From assembly GCA_024637255.1 (NCBI GenBank), contig JAGXFO010000012.1, forward strand, positions 66,474 to 130,473: DNA of 64,000 nucleotides, in the 5' to 3' direction. This document shows positions 51,232 through 58,960 of this stretch, in pieces. The position numbers and the translations under genes were made by a program. The notes under the pieces were generated by a model. That model saw nothing but the letters and a program-made list of their open reading frames with translations, had not been told where the DNA came from and ran no database searches. Each line of letters starts with the position of its first letter. Positions within the stretch are counted from its first letter, which is position 1. This DNA is from Sulfurovum sp. (GTDB lineage: Bacteria > Campylobacterota > Campylobacteria > Campylobacterales > Sulfurovaceae).

Positions 51232-52152
51232 ATGATTGCAAACAATATAGAAGAGCTTATAGGCAATACGCCTTTGGTGAAAATTAATTCACTTTCAAAT
51301 GAAACAGGTACCACAATCCTGGGAAAATGTGAATTTATGAATCCAACAAGTTCTGTCAAAGACCGTATTGCATTCAATATGATCAATGAAGCACTAAAAT
51401 CAGGGGAGATTAACAAAGATACAACAATCATAGAACCTACAAGTGGCAACACGGGTATAGGATTGGCTGCAATTTGTGCAGCCAAAGGCTTAAAACTTAT
51501 TTTAACCATGCCTGAATCCATGAGTATAGAACGCCGGAAAATTCTTACACACTTGGGTGCTAAACTTGTTCTTACGCCTGCAGTCGAAGGCATGTCTGGA
51601 GCCATAAGTAAAGCATCCTCTTTAGAAAAAGAGCTTGAAAACGCCAAAGTGCTTCAACAATTTAACAACCCTAATAACCCAGACATTCACCGAAAAACAA
51701 CTGCTCCTGAGATACTAAAAGATACGGAAGGGAATATCGATATCTTCGTAGCTTCAGTAGGTACAGGCGGTACACTTACAGGTACTGCTGAAGTACTCAA
51801 AGCACACATACCCAGGCTTCAAACAATTGCAGTAGAGCCCTCCAATTCTCCTGTTTTAGGAGGAGGAAAAGCAGGGGCACACAAAATTCAGGGCATCGGA
51901 GCAGGGTTTATACCGGAAATACTCAATACAGAGATCTACGATGAAGTCCTCGCAGTAAGTGACGAAGCCTCTTTTGCTATGGCGCAAAAAATTGCCAAAA
52001 CAGAAGGATTACTGGTTGGTATATCTGCAGGAGCGAACCTGCATGCAGCCTATATCATAGCAAGCAGGCCCGAAAACAAAGGCAAAACCATCGTAACTAT
52101 ACTTTGCGATACCGCTGAACGTTATCTTTCAACGGAACTGTTTGACAACTGA
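51232..52152 (+). CDS. cysK: Cysteine synthase (O-acetylserine sulfhydrylase)
   Basis: Makes cysteine from O-acetylserine and sulfide. The 306-aa PLP enzyme has IEELIGNTPLVKI, the PLP lysine K43 in NPTSSVKDRIA, the substrate loop EPTSGNTGIGLA and the phosphate-binding VGTGGTLTG. CysK and CysM are not fully separable by eye; length and loops fit CysK. It is coupled to a class IV aminotransferase gene (1-bp overlap), and a LysR-type gene is nearby but convergent. Confidence 0.93.
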   Translation: MIANNIEELIGNTPLVKINSLSNETGTTILGKCEFMNPTSSVKDRIAFNMINEALKSGEINKDTTIIEPTSGNTGIGLAAICAAKGLKLILTMPESMSIERRKILTHLGAKLVLTPAVEGMSGAISKASSLEKELENAKVLQQFNNPNNPDIHRKTTAPEILKDTEGNIDIFVASVGTGGTLTGTAEVLKAHIPRLQTIAVEPSNSPVLGGGKAGAHKIQGIGAGFIPEILNTEIYDEVLAVSDEASFAMAQKIAKTEGLLVGISAGANLHAAYIIASRPENKGKTIVTILCDTAERYLSTELFDN

Positions 52153-52754
52153 TGCCACAGATTCATACCCCCTTACCTCTTTTACTAGAGACCGTCAAGA
52201 TAGAAAACGGGCAGATACATAATCTATCTTACCATCAAGCCCGCTGCGATCAGAGCCGTCAAACACTTTTTTGCAGTACCGATACACTTGATTTATCGGC
52301 CATTATCAATCCGCCCAAACAAGATCTATATCGCTGTCGAATCCTTTACGCAGAGTCGCTTCACTCTATAGAGTATATTCCTTATATCCCTAAAGAAATA
52401 CGTTCACTGAAAGTAATCTCATCAAATATTGACTATGATTTTAAATATGCCAACAGAACGTCTTTGGAGGCGTTGCTTGCATCAAACAAAGACGTCGATG
52501 AAGTCCTCATAGAGAAAGATGGTTATCTTAGCGATACTACCATGGCAAATATCGCACTTTATGATGGCAAACAATGGTTCACTCCAGAAGTACCTCTGCT
52601 CAAAGGCACCATGAGAGCCAAGCTTATAGAGGAAGGTTTTCTTCAGACAAGAAACATCAAAAAGGAAGACCTTCGTCAATACTCACAAGTAGCTCTAATG
52701 AATGCTATGATAGGATTTACAATCTTAAAACATTTTAATATACACTACGAATAA
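52152..52754 (+). CDS. Class IV aminotransferase (PabC-like, aminodeoxychorismate lyase candidate)
   Basis: A 200-aa PLP protein of the branched-chain/ADCL fold. The PLP lysine lies in IDYDFKYANRTSLE, followed by DEVLIEKDGYLSDTTMANIALYDG and the phosphate-binding PLLKGTMRAKLIEEG. It is shorter than typical PabC (about 270 aa) and lacks part of the N-terminal domain, which is seen in other epsilonproteobacterial PabC proteins. A role in p-aminobenzoate/folate synthesis is the best guess. The ATG overlaps the cysK stop. Confidence 0.75.
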   Translation: MPQIHTPLPLLLETVKIENGQIHNLSYHQARCDQSRQTLFCSTDTLDLSAIINPPKQDLYRCRILYAESLHSIEYIPYIPKEIRSLKVISSNIDYDFKYANRTSLEALLASNKDVDEVLIEKDGYLSDTTMANIALYDGKQWFTPEVPLLKGTMRAKLIEEGFLQTRNIKKEDLRQYSQVALMNAMIGFTILKHFNIHYE

Positions 52755-52765
52755 AGGTAGCCGCT

Positions 52766-53227
52766 ATGACTATGAATCTTTTTCAAACCCACGAGTATCG
52801 AACGCTCATGCAGGAACATCTTTCTGAAACTATAGATTATTTATTTAAAAAAAACCAGGAATTTGCACTTGCGTGTGAAATAAAATATATTACTTTTTCG
52901 CCAGAACTGCCCTCAAGTATTAAAGACTCATTTGATCATACAGTACTCTTTATACTGAGCGGTTTTACACTTGAAACTGCTCAGCTAGAAGAAGAATACT
53001 TCTCATTTGAAGCAGGGTTTGGAAGTGATAATTTTGGCTCTGTAGTCTCTGTACCGCTACTTGCTATAAAACAGATTTTTGTAGGCGAAAACCCTATAGT
53101 CATAAATTTTGCAGATCCGCTAATAAAAGATAGAGAGAAGAGAGAGGAAAGTGCATCCAAAAAATCTTCAATGGAAGCACTTTTAAATAATCCTGAGAAT
53201 AAAAAACTTCTCAAGAATAAAAAATAA
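52766..53227 (+). CDS. SspB-like protein, candidate ClpXP adaptor
   Basis: 153 aa, no signal or membrane segment. Residues ~22-116 follow the SspB pattern: an N-terminal helix and AYYEWL-like segment (ETIDYLFKKN), hydrophobic strands (HTVLFILSGF), then YFSFEAGFGSDNFGSVVSVP and LLAIKQIFVGEN aligned with the SspB signature FxARFGG....VSVPLxAVxxIYAREN. The C-terminal ~35 residues are charged, ending in LLNNPENKKLLKNKK, where SspB carries its ClpX-binding tail. SspB delivers ssrA-tagged proteins to ClpXP. This is inferred by pattern alignment; smpB is in the same window. It is convergent with a LysR gene 10 bp away. Confidence 0.6.
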   Translation: MTMNLFQTHEYRTLMQEHLSETIDYLFKKNQEFALACEIKYITFSPELPSSIKDSFDHTVLFILSGFTLETAQLEEEYFSFEAGFGSDNFGSVVSVPLLAIKQIFVGENPIVINFADPLIKDREKREESASKKSSMEALLNNPENKKLLKNKK

Positions 53228-53237
53228 AACGTAGATC

Positions 53238-54140
53238 TTAGCACTGTCCCGCTAAGATAAAATTGACTACCTTATCTACATAGGCATTATGTTTATTTTC
53301 TTTTGAATACACAATGTAAAACTTTCGTGTCATAGTATAGCCTCTAAGTCTTGCCTCAAAAAGTTCACCATTGGCAACCTCATCCATAATGGCAAATTTT
53401 GACAAAATAGATACTACAGGTCTGTCCAGATTTTTATCGCATTTTTTAATCGTTTGCAGTACTGTAATTGTATTGCTTACTTCAGAAAGCACATTAAGAC
53501 TTTTACAGGAAACACCTAGCTCATCAAAAACTTCACCAACCACTTTTCTTGTATGGGAAGCTTCATCGCGACAAATCCAGTCAAAGTCATACAACTCTTC
53601 TGTTTTGAGTATTTTAGGTATAGGCACATTGCTCACCAGTACCAGTTCATCCTCTAGCCACTCTCTATAAATAAGCTCATTGTCTATGATTGGAGACTCG
53701 ATAAGTCCAACGTCCAACTTCCTGTCTTTAAGTTTATTTATAATCCTATCACTACGGTCTATGTCTAAATGAACACTGTTGTTAATTGCTTCGCCAACAG
53801 TATTGAGGCATTGTCCCGGAATAACGTAGGTACCTATAGTATAAGAAGCGCCTAATCTAAAGGTAATCTCTTTATTGATGATCTTAAGTATATCTTGCTC
53901 TGAAGAGTGAATCTCCTTCTCAATTCTTGTTGCTACCTTGTAAAGTTCTTCACCTTCATTGGTAAGCTTAATGCCATTCTTTTTACGTTCAATCACCTTG
54001 CACCCAAGATATTTCTCAATAAATTTAATCTGTTGCGTTACTGCCGGTTGTGAAATACCCAACTTTGCCGATGCTTTAGAAAAACTTCTTTCGCGTGCAA
54101 CCGTCAAAAAAGTTTCTAACTTTACAAAATCTTTTAACAT
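53238..54140 (-). CDS. LysR-type transcriptional regulator
   Basis: 300 aa. The N-terminal winged helix-turn-helix reads VKLETFLTVARERSFSKASAKLGISQPAVTQQI (as consecutive segments of residues 6-38), with the recognition helix in GISQPAVTQQIK. The C-terminal periplasmic-binding-like domain (about 90-295) would sense an effector. The gene diverges from the UvrD-type helicase gene across a ~194-bp AT-rich gap. Its targets are unknown; the nearby cysteine synthase is a candidate. Confidence 0.9.
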   Translation of the reverse strand: MLKDFVKLETFLTVARERSFSKASAKLGISQPAVTQQIKFIEKYLGCKVIERKKNGIKLTNEGEELYKVATRIEKEIHSSEQDILKIINKEITFRLGASYTIGTYVIPGQCLNTVGEAINNSVHLDIDRSDRIINKLKDRKLDVGLIESPIIDNELIYREWLEDELVLVSNVPIPKILKTEELYDFDWICRDEASHTRKVVGEVFDELGVSCKSLNVLSEVSNTITVLQTIKKCDKNLDRPVVSILSKFAIMDEVANGELFEARLRGYTMTRKFYIVYSKENKHNAYVDKVVNFILAGQC

Positions 54141-54334
54141 TTATATTTTCCTTAATGCTACATATACATAGCTTTATAATTAACTCTATTATATCAAATT
54201 ATACTTAATTAAACATAAGTTGTACTTATTAGAATAATTTTATTTTAGTCAAGAATTTCTAATTCCTTTGTTTATGTGACCTCTAATCAATTTAAAGGTA
54301 TAATTAATATACTAACCAGGAGCTAAAGATCTTA

Positions 54335-56401
54335 ATGGAAACAATTTTAAATTCTCTAAACCCGTCACAGCGTGAAGCCGTTGAACACATAGATGGTGCC
54401 ATGCTTATCCTCGCAGGAGCAGGAAGTGGGAAAACCAAAACCCTCACGACTAGACTAGCTTACCTGGTAGGCGAAATAGGCATAGACCCTGCCAATACCC
54501 TCACTCTCACTTTTACAAACAAATCTGCAGCCGAGATGAGAGAGCGCGCTCTTAAGTTGATGCCAAACAAAGTAAGCTATCCTCCGCTTCTATGCACCTT
54601 TCATAAGTTTGGTTTACTTTTTTTAAAATTCCATATCGAAAAACTTGGCAGAAGCAATACTTTTGTTATCATAGACAGTGACGATAAAAAACGCCTTTTG
54701 CGCTCCATAGCCAAAGAGTTGAAAGTAGATCTTAACATTGCTTTTATCGCTTCTGAGATTTCAAAATACAAAAACTCCATCCTTTCGCCCGAGCTGGTTT
54801 TAGAAAAAGCTGAGCTCCCTGATTACAAACAAATAGCCGCTATTTATCTGAAATACCAGGCAAACATTGAAGAAAACAATCTTGTTGACTTTGATGACCT
54901 CCTCATGCTTACCTACAAAATACTCTCTGAAAATGATACACTCAGGCGCGAGACAAGTAACCGTTACAAATACATCATGGTGGACGAATACCAAGATACC
55001 AACGAGTTGCAGTTTCAGCTTCTTCAGCTTCTTTCTTCTGAACATAACAACCTTTGTGTCGTTGGAGATGATGACCAGAGTATTTATGGCTGGAGGGGGG
55101 CAAATATTCGTAATATTTTGGAGTTTGCCAACAACTTTGAAACCTGCAAAACCGTCAAGCTCGAAACAAACTACCGTTCCACTGAACCCATACTTAAGGC
55201 TGCCAATACCCTTATAGAGCATAACTCTACACGATTGGGGAAAAAACTGACTTCCCACAAAGGTGCCGGAGAAGAGATTAAACTGCTCCACTCGCTTGAT
55301 GAGTCCATGGAAGCAAGAGCTATTGCACGAGCAATAAAAAAACTGCTTGAAGAAGGAACTGATCCCGATGAGATAGCCGTACTTTACCGTATAAATGCAC
55401 TTTCACGTTCACTCGAAGAAGGTTTTACTAAAGAAGGTGTAGGGTTTAAGCTCATAGGGGGTATGCGCTTTTATGAACGTGCGGAGATAAAAGATCTCAT
55501 CTCTTATCTTAGGGTGCTTTCCAATCCTCATGATGACTTTTCACTGATACGCATTATAAACAAGCCCAAAAGAGGCATAGGCAAAGCATCTATAGAAAAA
55601 CTGCAAAAAGCTGCTTTTGATGCAGGGTCTTCACTCTATGGGTACATACAAAAAAATAGGGATGGCGAACTCACATCTGCCGTCAGCAAAAAGGTTGCGA
55701 CAGCCCTGGGTAAACTGCTTGAAGATATAGAAGTCTTACAAGGCGAAATAAAAAATACGCTTGGTAACTTCATTACACTATTTGAGGAACGTATCAAACT
55801 TAAAGATCATTATGTGGGTATGCCAGATGGATTTGAACGCATCTTGAACATAGATGAATTTTATGGATACTTCAGAGATGCCGTCATTAAAAACCCTGAT
55901 CTTTCACTGGACGAATTTCTCAATGACATTTCACTGCAAAGTGACCAGGACCAAATAGAAGAAAATGCCATTACCATCATGAGTATCCACGCGGCCAAAG
56001 GCTTAGAGTTTGAACACCTCTTTGTCATAGGTCTAGAAGAGGAGTTCTTTCCCTTGCTTGGCGAAGGTTCAAATATGGAAGAAGAGCGTCGTCTGGGCTA
56101 TGTAGCCATTACCAGAGCCAAGTCCGACCTTACCCTTTGCTATGTTGATAGCCGTTTTTACAAGGGTCGCCGTAAGATGATAGACAAAAGTCGTTTTTTA
56201 GGGGAAGCAGGACTTATCCAGGATACTAGTCTTAAGATCACTAAAAGTTCAGCATTCAAAAAAGGTGACCTTGTCAAACACAAGATCTTTGGCATAGGGC
56301 GCGTTCAGGAAGCCAACAAATCAGGAAAAGAGTACAAGCTTTTGATTAATTTTGGCGGAAATAAAAAAGAGATTTTGAGCTCTTTTGTTCAGTCTATTTA
56401 A
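54335..56401 (+). CDS. UvrD/Rep/PcrA-type superfamily I DNA helicase
   Basis: ATP-dependent 3'-5' DNA helicase of 688 aa. Motifs in order: LNPSQREAVEHIDGAMLILA, Walker A GAGSGKT (28-34), LTFTNKSAAEMRER, Walker B YIMVDEYQDTNELQ, VGDDDQSIYGWRGAN, TNYRST, and IMSIHAAKGLEFEHLFVIGLEE and RLGYVAITRAK. The C-terminal ~60 residues form the KH-like GDLVKHKIFGIGRV domain. PcrA/UvrD and Rep cannot be separated by eye. AGGAGCTAAAGATCTTA lies before the ATG and TATAAT is upstream. Inside motif IV, a run of six G bases (55095-55100) is in frame. Confidence 0.93.
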   Translation: METILNSLNPSQREAVEHIDGAMLILAGAGSGKTKTLTTRLAYLVGEIGIDPANTLTLTFTNKSAAEMRERALKLMPNKVSYPPLLCTFHKFGLLFLKFHIEKLGRSNTFVIIDSDDKKRLLRSIAKELKVDLNIAFIASEISKYKNSILSPELVLEKAELPDYKQIAAIYLKYQANIEENNLVDFDDLLMLTYKILSENDTLRRETSNRYKYIMVDEYQDTNELQFQLLQLLSSEHNNLCVVGDDDQSIYGWRGANIRNILEFANNFETCKTVKLETNYRSTEPILKAANTLIEHNSTRLGKKLTSHKGAGEEIKLLHSLDESMEARAIARAIKKLLEEGTDPDEIAVLYRINALSRSLEEGFTKEGVGFKLIGGMRFYERAEIKDLISYLRVLSNPHDDFSLIRIINKPKRGIGKASIEKLQKAAFDAGSSLYGYIQKNRDGELTSAVSKKVATALGKLLEDIEVLQGEIKNTLGNFITLFEERIKLKDHYVGMPDGFERILNIDEFYGYFRDAVIKNPDLSLDEFLNDISLQSDQDQIEENAITIMSIHAAKGLEFEHLFVIGLEEEFFPLLGEGSNMEEERRLGYVAITRAKSDLTLCYVDSRFYKGRRKMIDKSRFLGEAGLIQDTSLKITKSSAFKKGDLVKHKIFGIGRVQEANKSGKEYKLLINFGGNKKEILSSFVQSI

Positions 56402-56411
56402 AGAATGTAAA

Positions 56412-57242
56412 ATGAACAGATTATTTGTAGTAAACAAACCTATTTTCAGATCCTCCAATGGCTATATGGGCTACGTCAAAAGAAAATATGGCACTAAAAA
56501 AGTAGGCTTCTCTGGTACATTAGATCCTTTTGCTACAGGCTGTCTCATTGTGGCCACAGGTCAATACACAAAACTCTTCCAGTACCTCAACAAAACCCCT
56601 AAAAGCTACAAAGCAACACTGTGGCTAGGGGCAAACTCTCCAAGTCTTGATATAGAGAAAGTAGATAGCATAAAAGAAGTAGAGGTCTTCAGCAAAAGTC
56701 ACATAGAAGACACTCTACACTCTTTAAAAGGCGAACTAACCTATTATCCCCCTAAATTTTGTGCCAAAAAGATAAATGGAAAACGCGCTTACGAACTCGC
56801 ACGTGAAGGGCTGGAGGTAGAACTTAAAACTATCACTTCTACCATCCATGATATCAAATTGCTTAACTATAACCACCCTTTTGTACACTTTGAAGCTAAA
56901 GTAAGTGAAGGTACTTACATACGTAGTTTGGGTACATTGATAGCAGACAAACTAGGTGTTGACGGCACCCTCTCCAGCCTGCACCGTGTCAACGAAGGTC
57001 AGTTTTATTATGATGGAGAAAAAGCCATAAACCCCTTCACTCATTTAGCCATACCCTCTAATGTCTATACAGGAGACGAAGAATACATAGAATTGGGTAA
57101 AAAACTTTCCGTAGCGTATTTTGAAACCAAAAAAGATGGCATATACCTCATAGAGACCTCAAACTTTTTTTCCATCATTCAGATAGCAGGTGAAAAAGTA
57201 ATATACGGATTTAACCGTATCCCAAAGTTTGAAGAAAGCTAA
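56412..57242 (+). CDS. truB: tRNA pseudouridine 55 synthase
   Basis: Makes pseudouridine 55 in the tRNA T-loop. The catalytic Asp lies in GFSGTLDPFATGCL, with the KPIFRSSNGYMGYVKRKYG region upstream and AREGLEVEL and KVSEGTYIRSLG downstream. I start at the ATG 56412 (MNRLFVVNKP), preceded by AAAGAATGTAAA; a frame nine codons longer overlaps the helicase gene. Final length about 276 aa. In Campylobacter the usual order is truB-csrA-ispE-smpB; here csrA is absent and smpB lies further away. Confidence 0.92.
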   Translation: MNRLFVVNKPIFRSSNGYMGYVKRKYGTKKVGFSGTLDPFATGCLIVATGQYTKLFQYLNKTPKSYKATLWLGANSPSLDIEKVDSIKEVEVFSKSHIEDTLHSLKGELTYYPPKFCAKKINGKRAYELAREGLEVELKTITSTIHDIKLLNYNHPFVHFEAKVSEGTYIRSLGTLIADKLGVDGTLSSLHRVNEGQFYYDGEKAINPFTHLAIPSNVYTGDEEYIELGKKLSVAYFETKKDGIYLIETSNFFSIIQIAGEKVIYGFNRIPKFEES

Positions 57243-57340
57243 CTATTAAATAGTGCTTGGAATATAAATTCTCAAAAAGTTGTGCATGACATGACATTCT
57301 CCTTTTTCCATGAAGTCTTATTTTCAGTATTTTTTTATAG

Positions 57341-57346
57341 TATAAT
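57341..57346 (+). promoter_or_regulatory. -10 element of ispE (TATAAT)
   Basis: TATAGTATAATAG contains a perfect TATAAT 32 nt before the ispE ATG, with AAGAAGGG as ribosome site in between. It supports the long N-terminus of IspE being translated. Confidence 0.6.
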
Positions 57347-57378
57347 AGCCATGCAATTTTTATAAGAAGGGTTTAGTT

Positions 57379-58311
57379 ATGGGTGGTTTTGCTGGTGGTG
57401 ATGAGGGTGGATATTGGGATATCGACAGTCTTCCTAAATGGATGAATAAAGAAAAAGAAGCTATTCAAAATAACAAGAAGTCTAATGGTACAAGTAGAGG
57501 AAAATCATATATAGAAAAAAGTGACTCGGGGTACAGTATCAAAGCCCACGCAAAAGTCAACATCTTTCTAAAGATTGCTGGCCACAAAGATGGTTACCAT
57601 ACATTGCTTTCGAGATTTATGAGAGTAGAAGATCTTTATGACACTATAACTTTTGAACCATCTGAGTGTGATACCTTTACCATAGAAGGTTGTGATGATA
57701 TACCGCTTGAATCAAATACCATATACAAAGCCTATAAAGCCCTCAATGAACACACAGGGGATTTGGATATTCTCAACTTCTTTTATAAACATAAAGTTGT
57801 GGTTATCAAACGCATCCCCTCTCAGGCAGGATTAGGCGGGGGGAGTTCTGACGGGGCTGCTTTTATGCGTCTGGTCAAAGAAGTATGTAATCTTTTAATA
57901 AGTACCAAAGAATTAGCGCGCATAGGAAGTACCGTAGGAGCTGATTTTCCATTTTTCATCTACAACTATCCATCTGCAAATGTAAGTGGTTTCGGAGAAA
58001 TAGTTGAACCTTTTGAAGAAGAGCTGCTCCCTTTAGAACTCCACACTCCCGACATAAGATGCGATACCTCTGTAGTCTATAAAACATTCAAAGAACATCT
58101 TCTTAATGACATTAGCTTAAGCTCTTTCATAGGATGGGACAAATTGGATTCTAACACTTTACTAGAACACATTTCAGACCCCATTATGCTTAACGACCTC
58201 TATAGCGCTGCACTTATGGCCTATCCTGAGCTAAAAAAAGTTGACGCAAATGGATGGTTCTTTTCTGGAAGTGGAAGTACATTTTTTAAGATAAAACACA
58301 GAGTATATTAA
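57379..58311 (+). CDS. ispE: 4-diphosphocytidyl-2-C-methyl-D-erythritol kinase with N-terminal extension
   Basis: IspE is the GHMP-fold kinase of the MEP isoprenoid pathway. The kinase core begins near residue 55 (AHAKVNIFLKIAGHKDGYHTL) and has the phosphate loop AGLGGGSSDGAAFM, the catalytic region GADFPFFI and C-terminal GWFFSGSGSTFF. Before the core there is an extension of ~52 residues not found in ordinary IspE: a Gly-rich acidic opening (MGGFAGGDEGGYWDIDSLPK) followed by a Lys/Asn/Ser-rich linker. A promoter and ribosome site lie exactly upstream of it, so it is real. The gap occupied by csrA in relatives is where it begins. Confidence 0.9.
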   Translation: MGGFAGGDEGGYWDIDSLPKWMNKEKEAIQNNKKSNGTSRGKSYIEKSDSGYSIKAHAKVNIFLKIAGHKDGYHTLLSRFMRVEDLYDTITFEPSECDTFTIEGCDDIPLESNTIYKAYKALNEHTGDLDILNFFYKHKVVVIKRIPSQAGLGGGSSDGAAFMRLVKEVCNLLISTKELARIGSTVGADFPFFIYNYPSANVSGFGEIVEPFEEELLPLELHTPDIRCDTSVVYKTFKEHLLNDISLSSFIGWDKLDSNTLLEHISDPIMLNDLYSAALMAYPELKKVDANGWFFSGSGSTFFKIKHRVY

Positions 58312-58358
58312 TCTTTAACGGTTATAATCATTTTCATTTTAAAAACAGAAAAGCAATA

Positions 58359-58720
58359 ATGACAACTCCATATACTGATATTTTCGATGAGCTCAAAGCG
58401 CAAGTACACAAGGCTGGTCTACTTGAGCGCGTACCTGTGCGCGGTACCCTAGAAATGATTGCCATTCTTCTGTCTATTGTAGCTACTCTTACTACTGCAG
58501 CGCTTTGGAATCCCATACTTTTAGGACTTTTTTAACCTTGTTGTTTACGCGTTCCGTGTTTGTTTCTCACGACATTCTACATACGCAGTATTTTAAAAAC
58601 AAAGTTCTTTCAAAAAAACTTTCTTACCCTTTTTCTGCGCTTATACTCTTCAGCTCCTCATCGTGGTGGGACCACAAACACAATGTCAATCACCATACCT
58701 ATCCCCATCCTTCTTACTGA
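58359..58720 (+). pseudogene. Fatty acid desaturase, frameshifted and truncated
   Basis: The ATG at 58359 opens 58 codons of a desaturase N-terminus (LLERVPVRGTLEMIAILLSI, two membrane helices) that ends at TAA 58533-58535 just after a run of six T bases (58528-58533). Adding one T continues the protein as LTLLFTRSVFVSHDILHTQY and the histidine boxes SHDILH and HKHNVNHHTYPH, ending after PSY at 58720. The third His box and the rest are gone. Its 3' end overlaps the end of the opposite-strand VF530 gene, so a deletion joined them. A phase-variable T-run could be involved in the frameshift, but the 3' loss is permanent. Confidence 0.8.
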
Positions 58721-58934
58721 TCATCATTAAATACAATGCTTCAACTTTGCTTCGTGCCCAAGGTGTTTTTCTTAAAAACTTTAAACATGAGTTGATGCTG
58801 GGATCATAGGTAAAACATCGTATATTTACAAACTGTCCCAAAAGTTCCCAACCGTATTTGGCCTGAAGTTCTTCAAGTATCTGCTTTAATTTAATTCCAT
58901 GCAGTGGATTATTTTTGTGTTCATCGTTCATCAC
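58686..58934 (-). CDS. VF530-family (DUF2132) small DNA-binding-like protein
   Basis: 82 aa. The VF530 signature is clear: NPLHGIKLKQILEELQAKYG, VNIRCFTYDPSINSCLKFLR and KTPWARSKVEALYL, the last of which normally ends the protein. Here it runs on with about ten extra residues (MMISKKDGDRYGD) encoded antisense to the His-box part of the desaturase remnant, so this tail looks like a by-product of a deletion junction. The family folds as a small helical domain; its function is not established. Confidence 0.85.
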   Translation of the reverse strand: MMNDEHKNNPLHGIKLKQILEELQAKYGWELLGQFVNIRCFTYDPSINSCLKFLRKTPWARSKVEALYLMMISKKDGDRYGD

Positions 58935-58960
58935 TTAGTCTTGTCCTTTGCCCTCTATTC

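Noticed and set aside
55095..55100. G6 tract in the UvrD-type helicase, possible phase variation
   Set aside because: The frame is intact, the run is short, and it encodes the conserved WRGAN motif; no evidence of switching.
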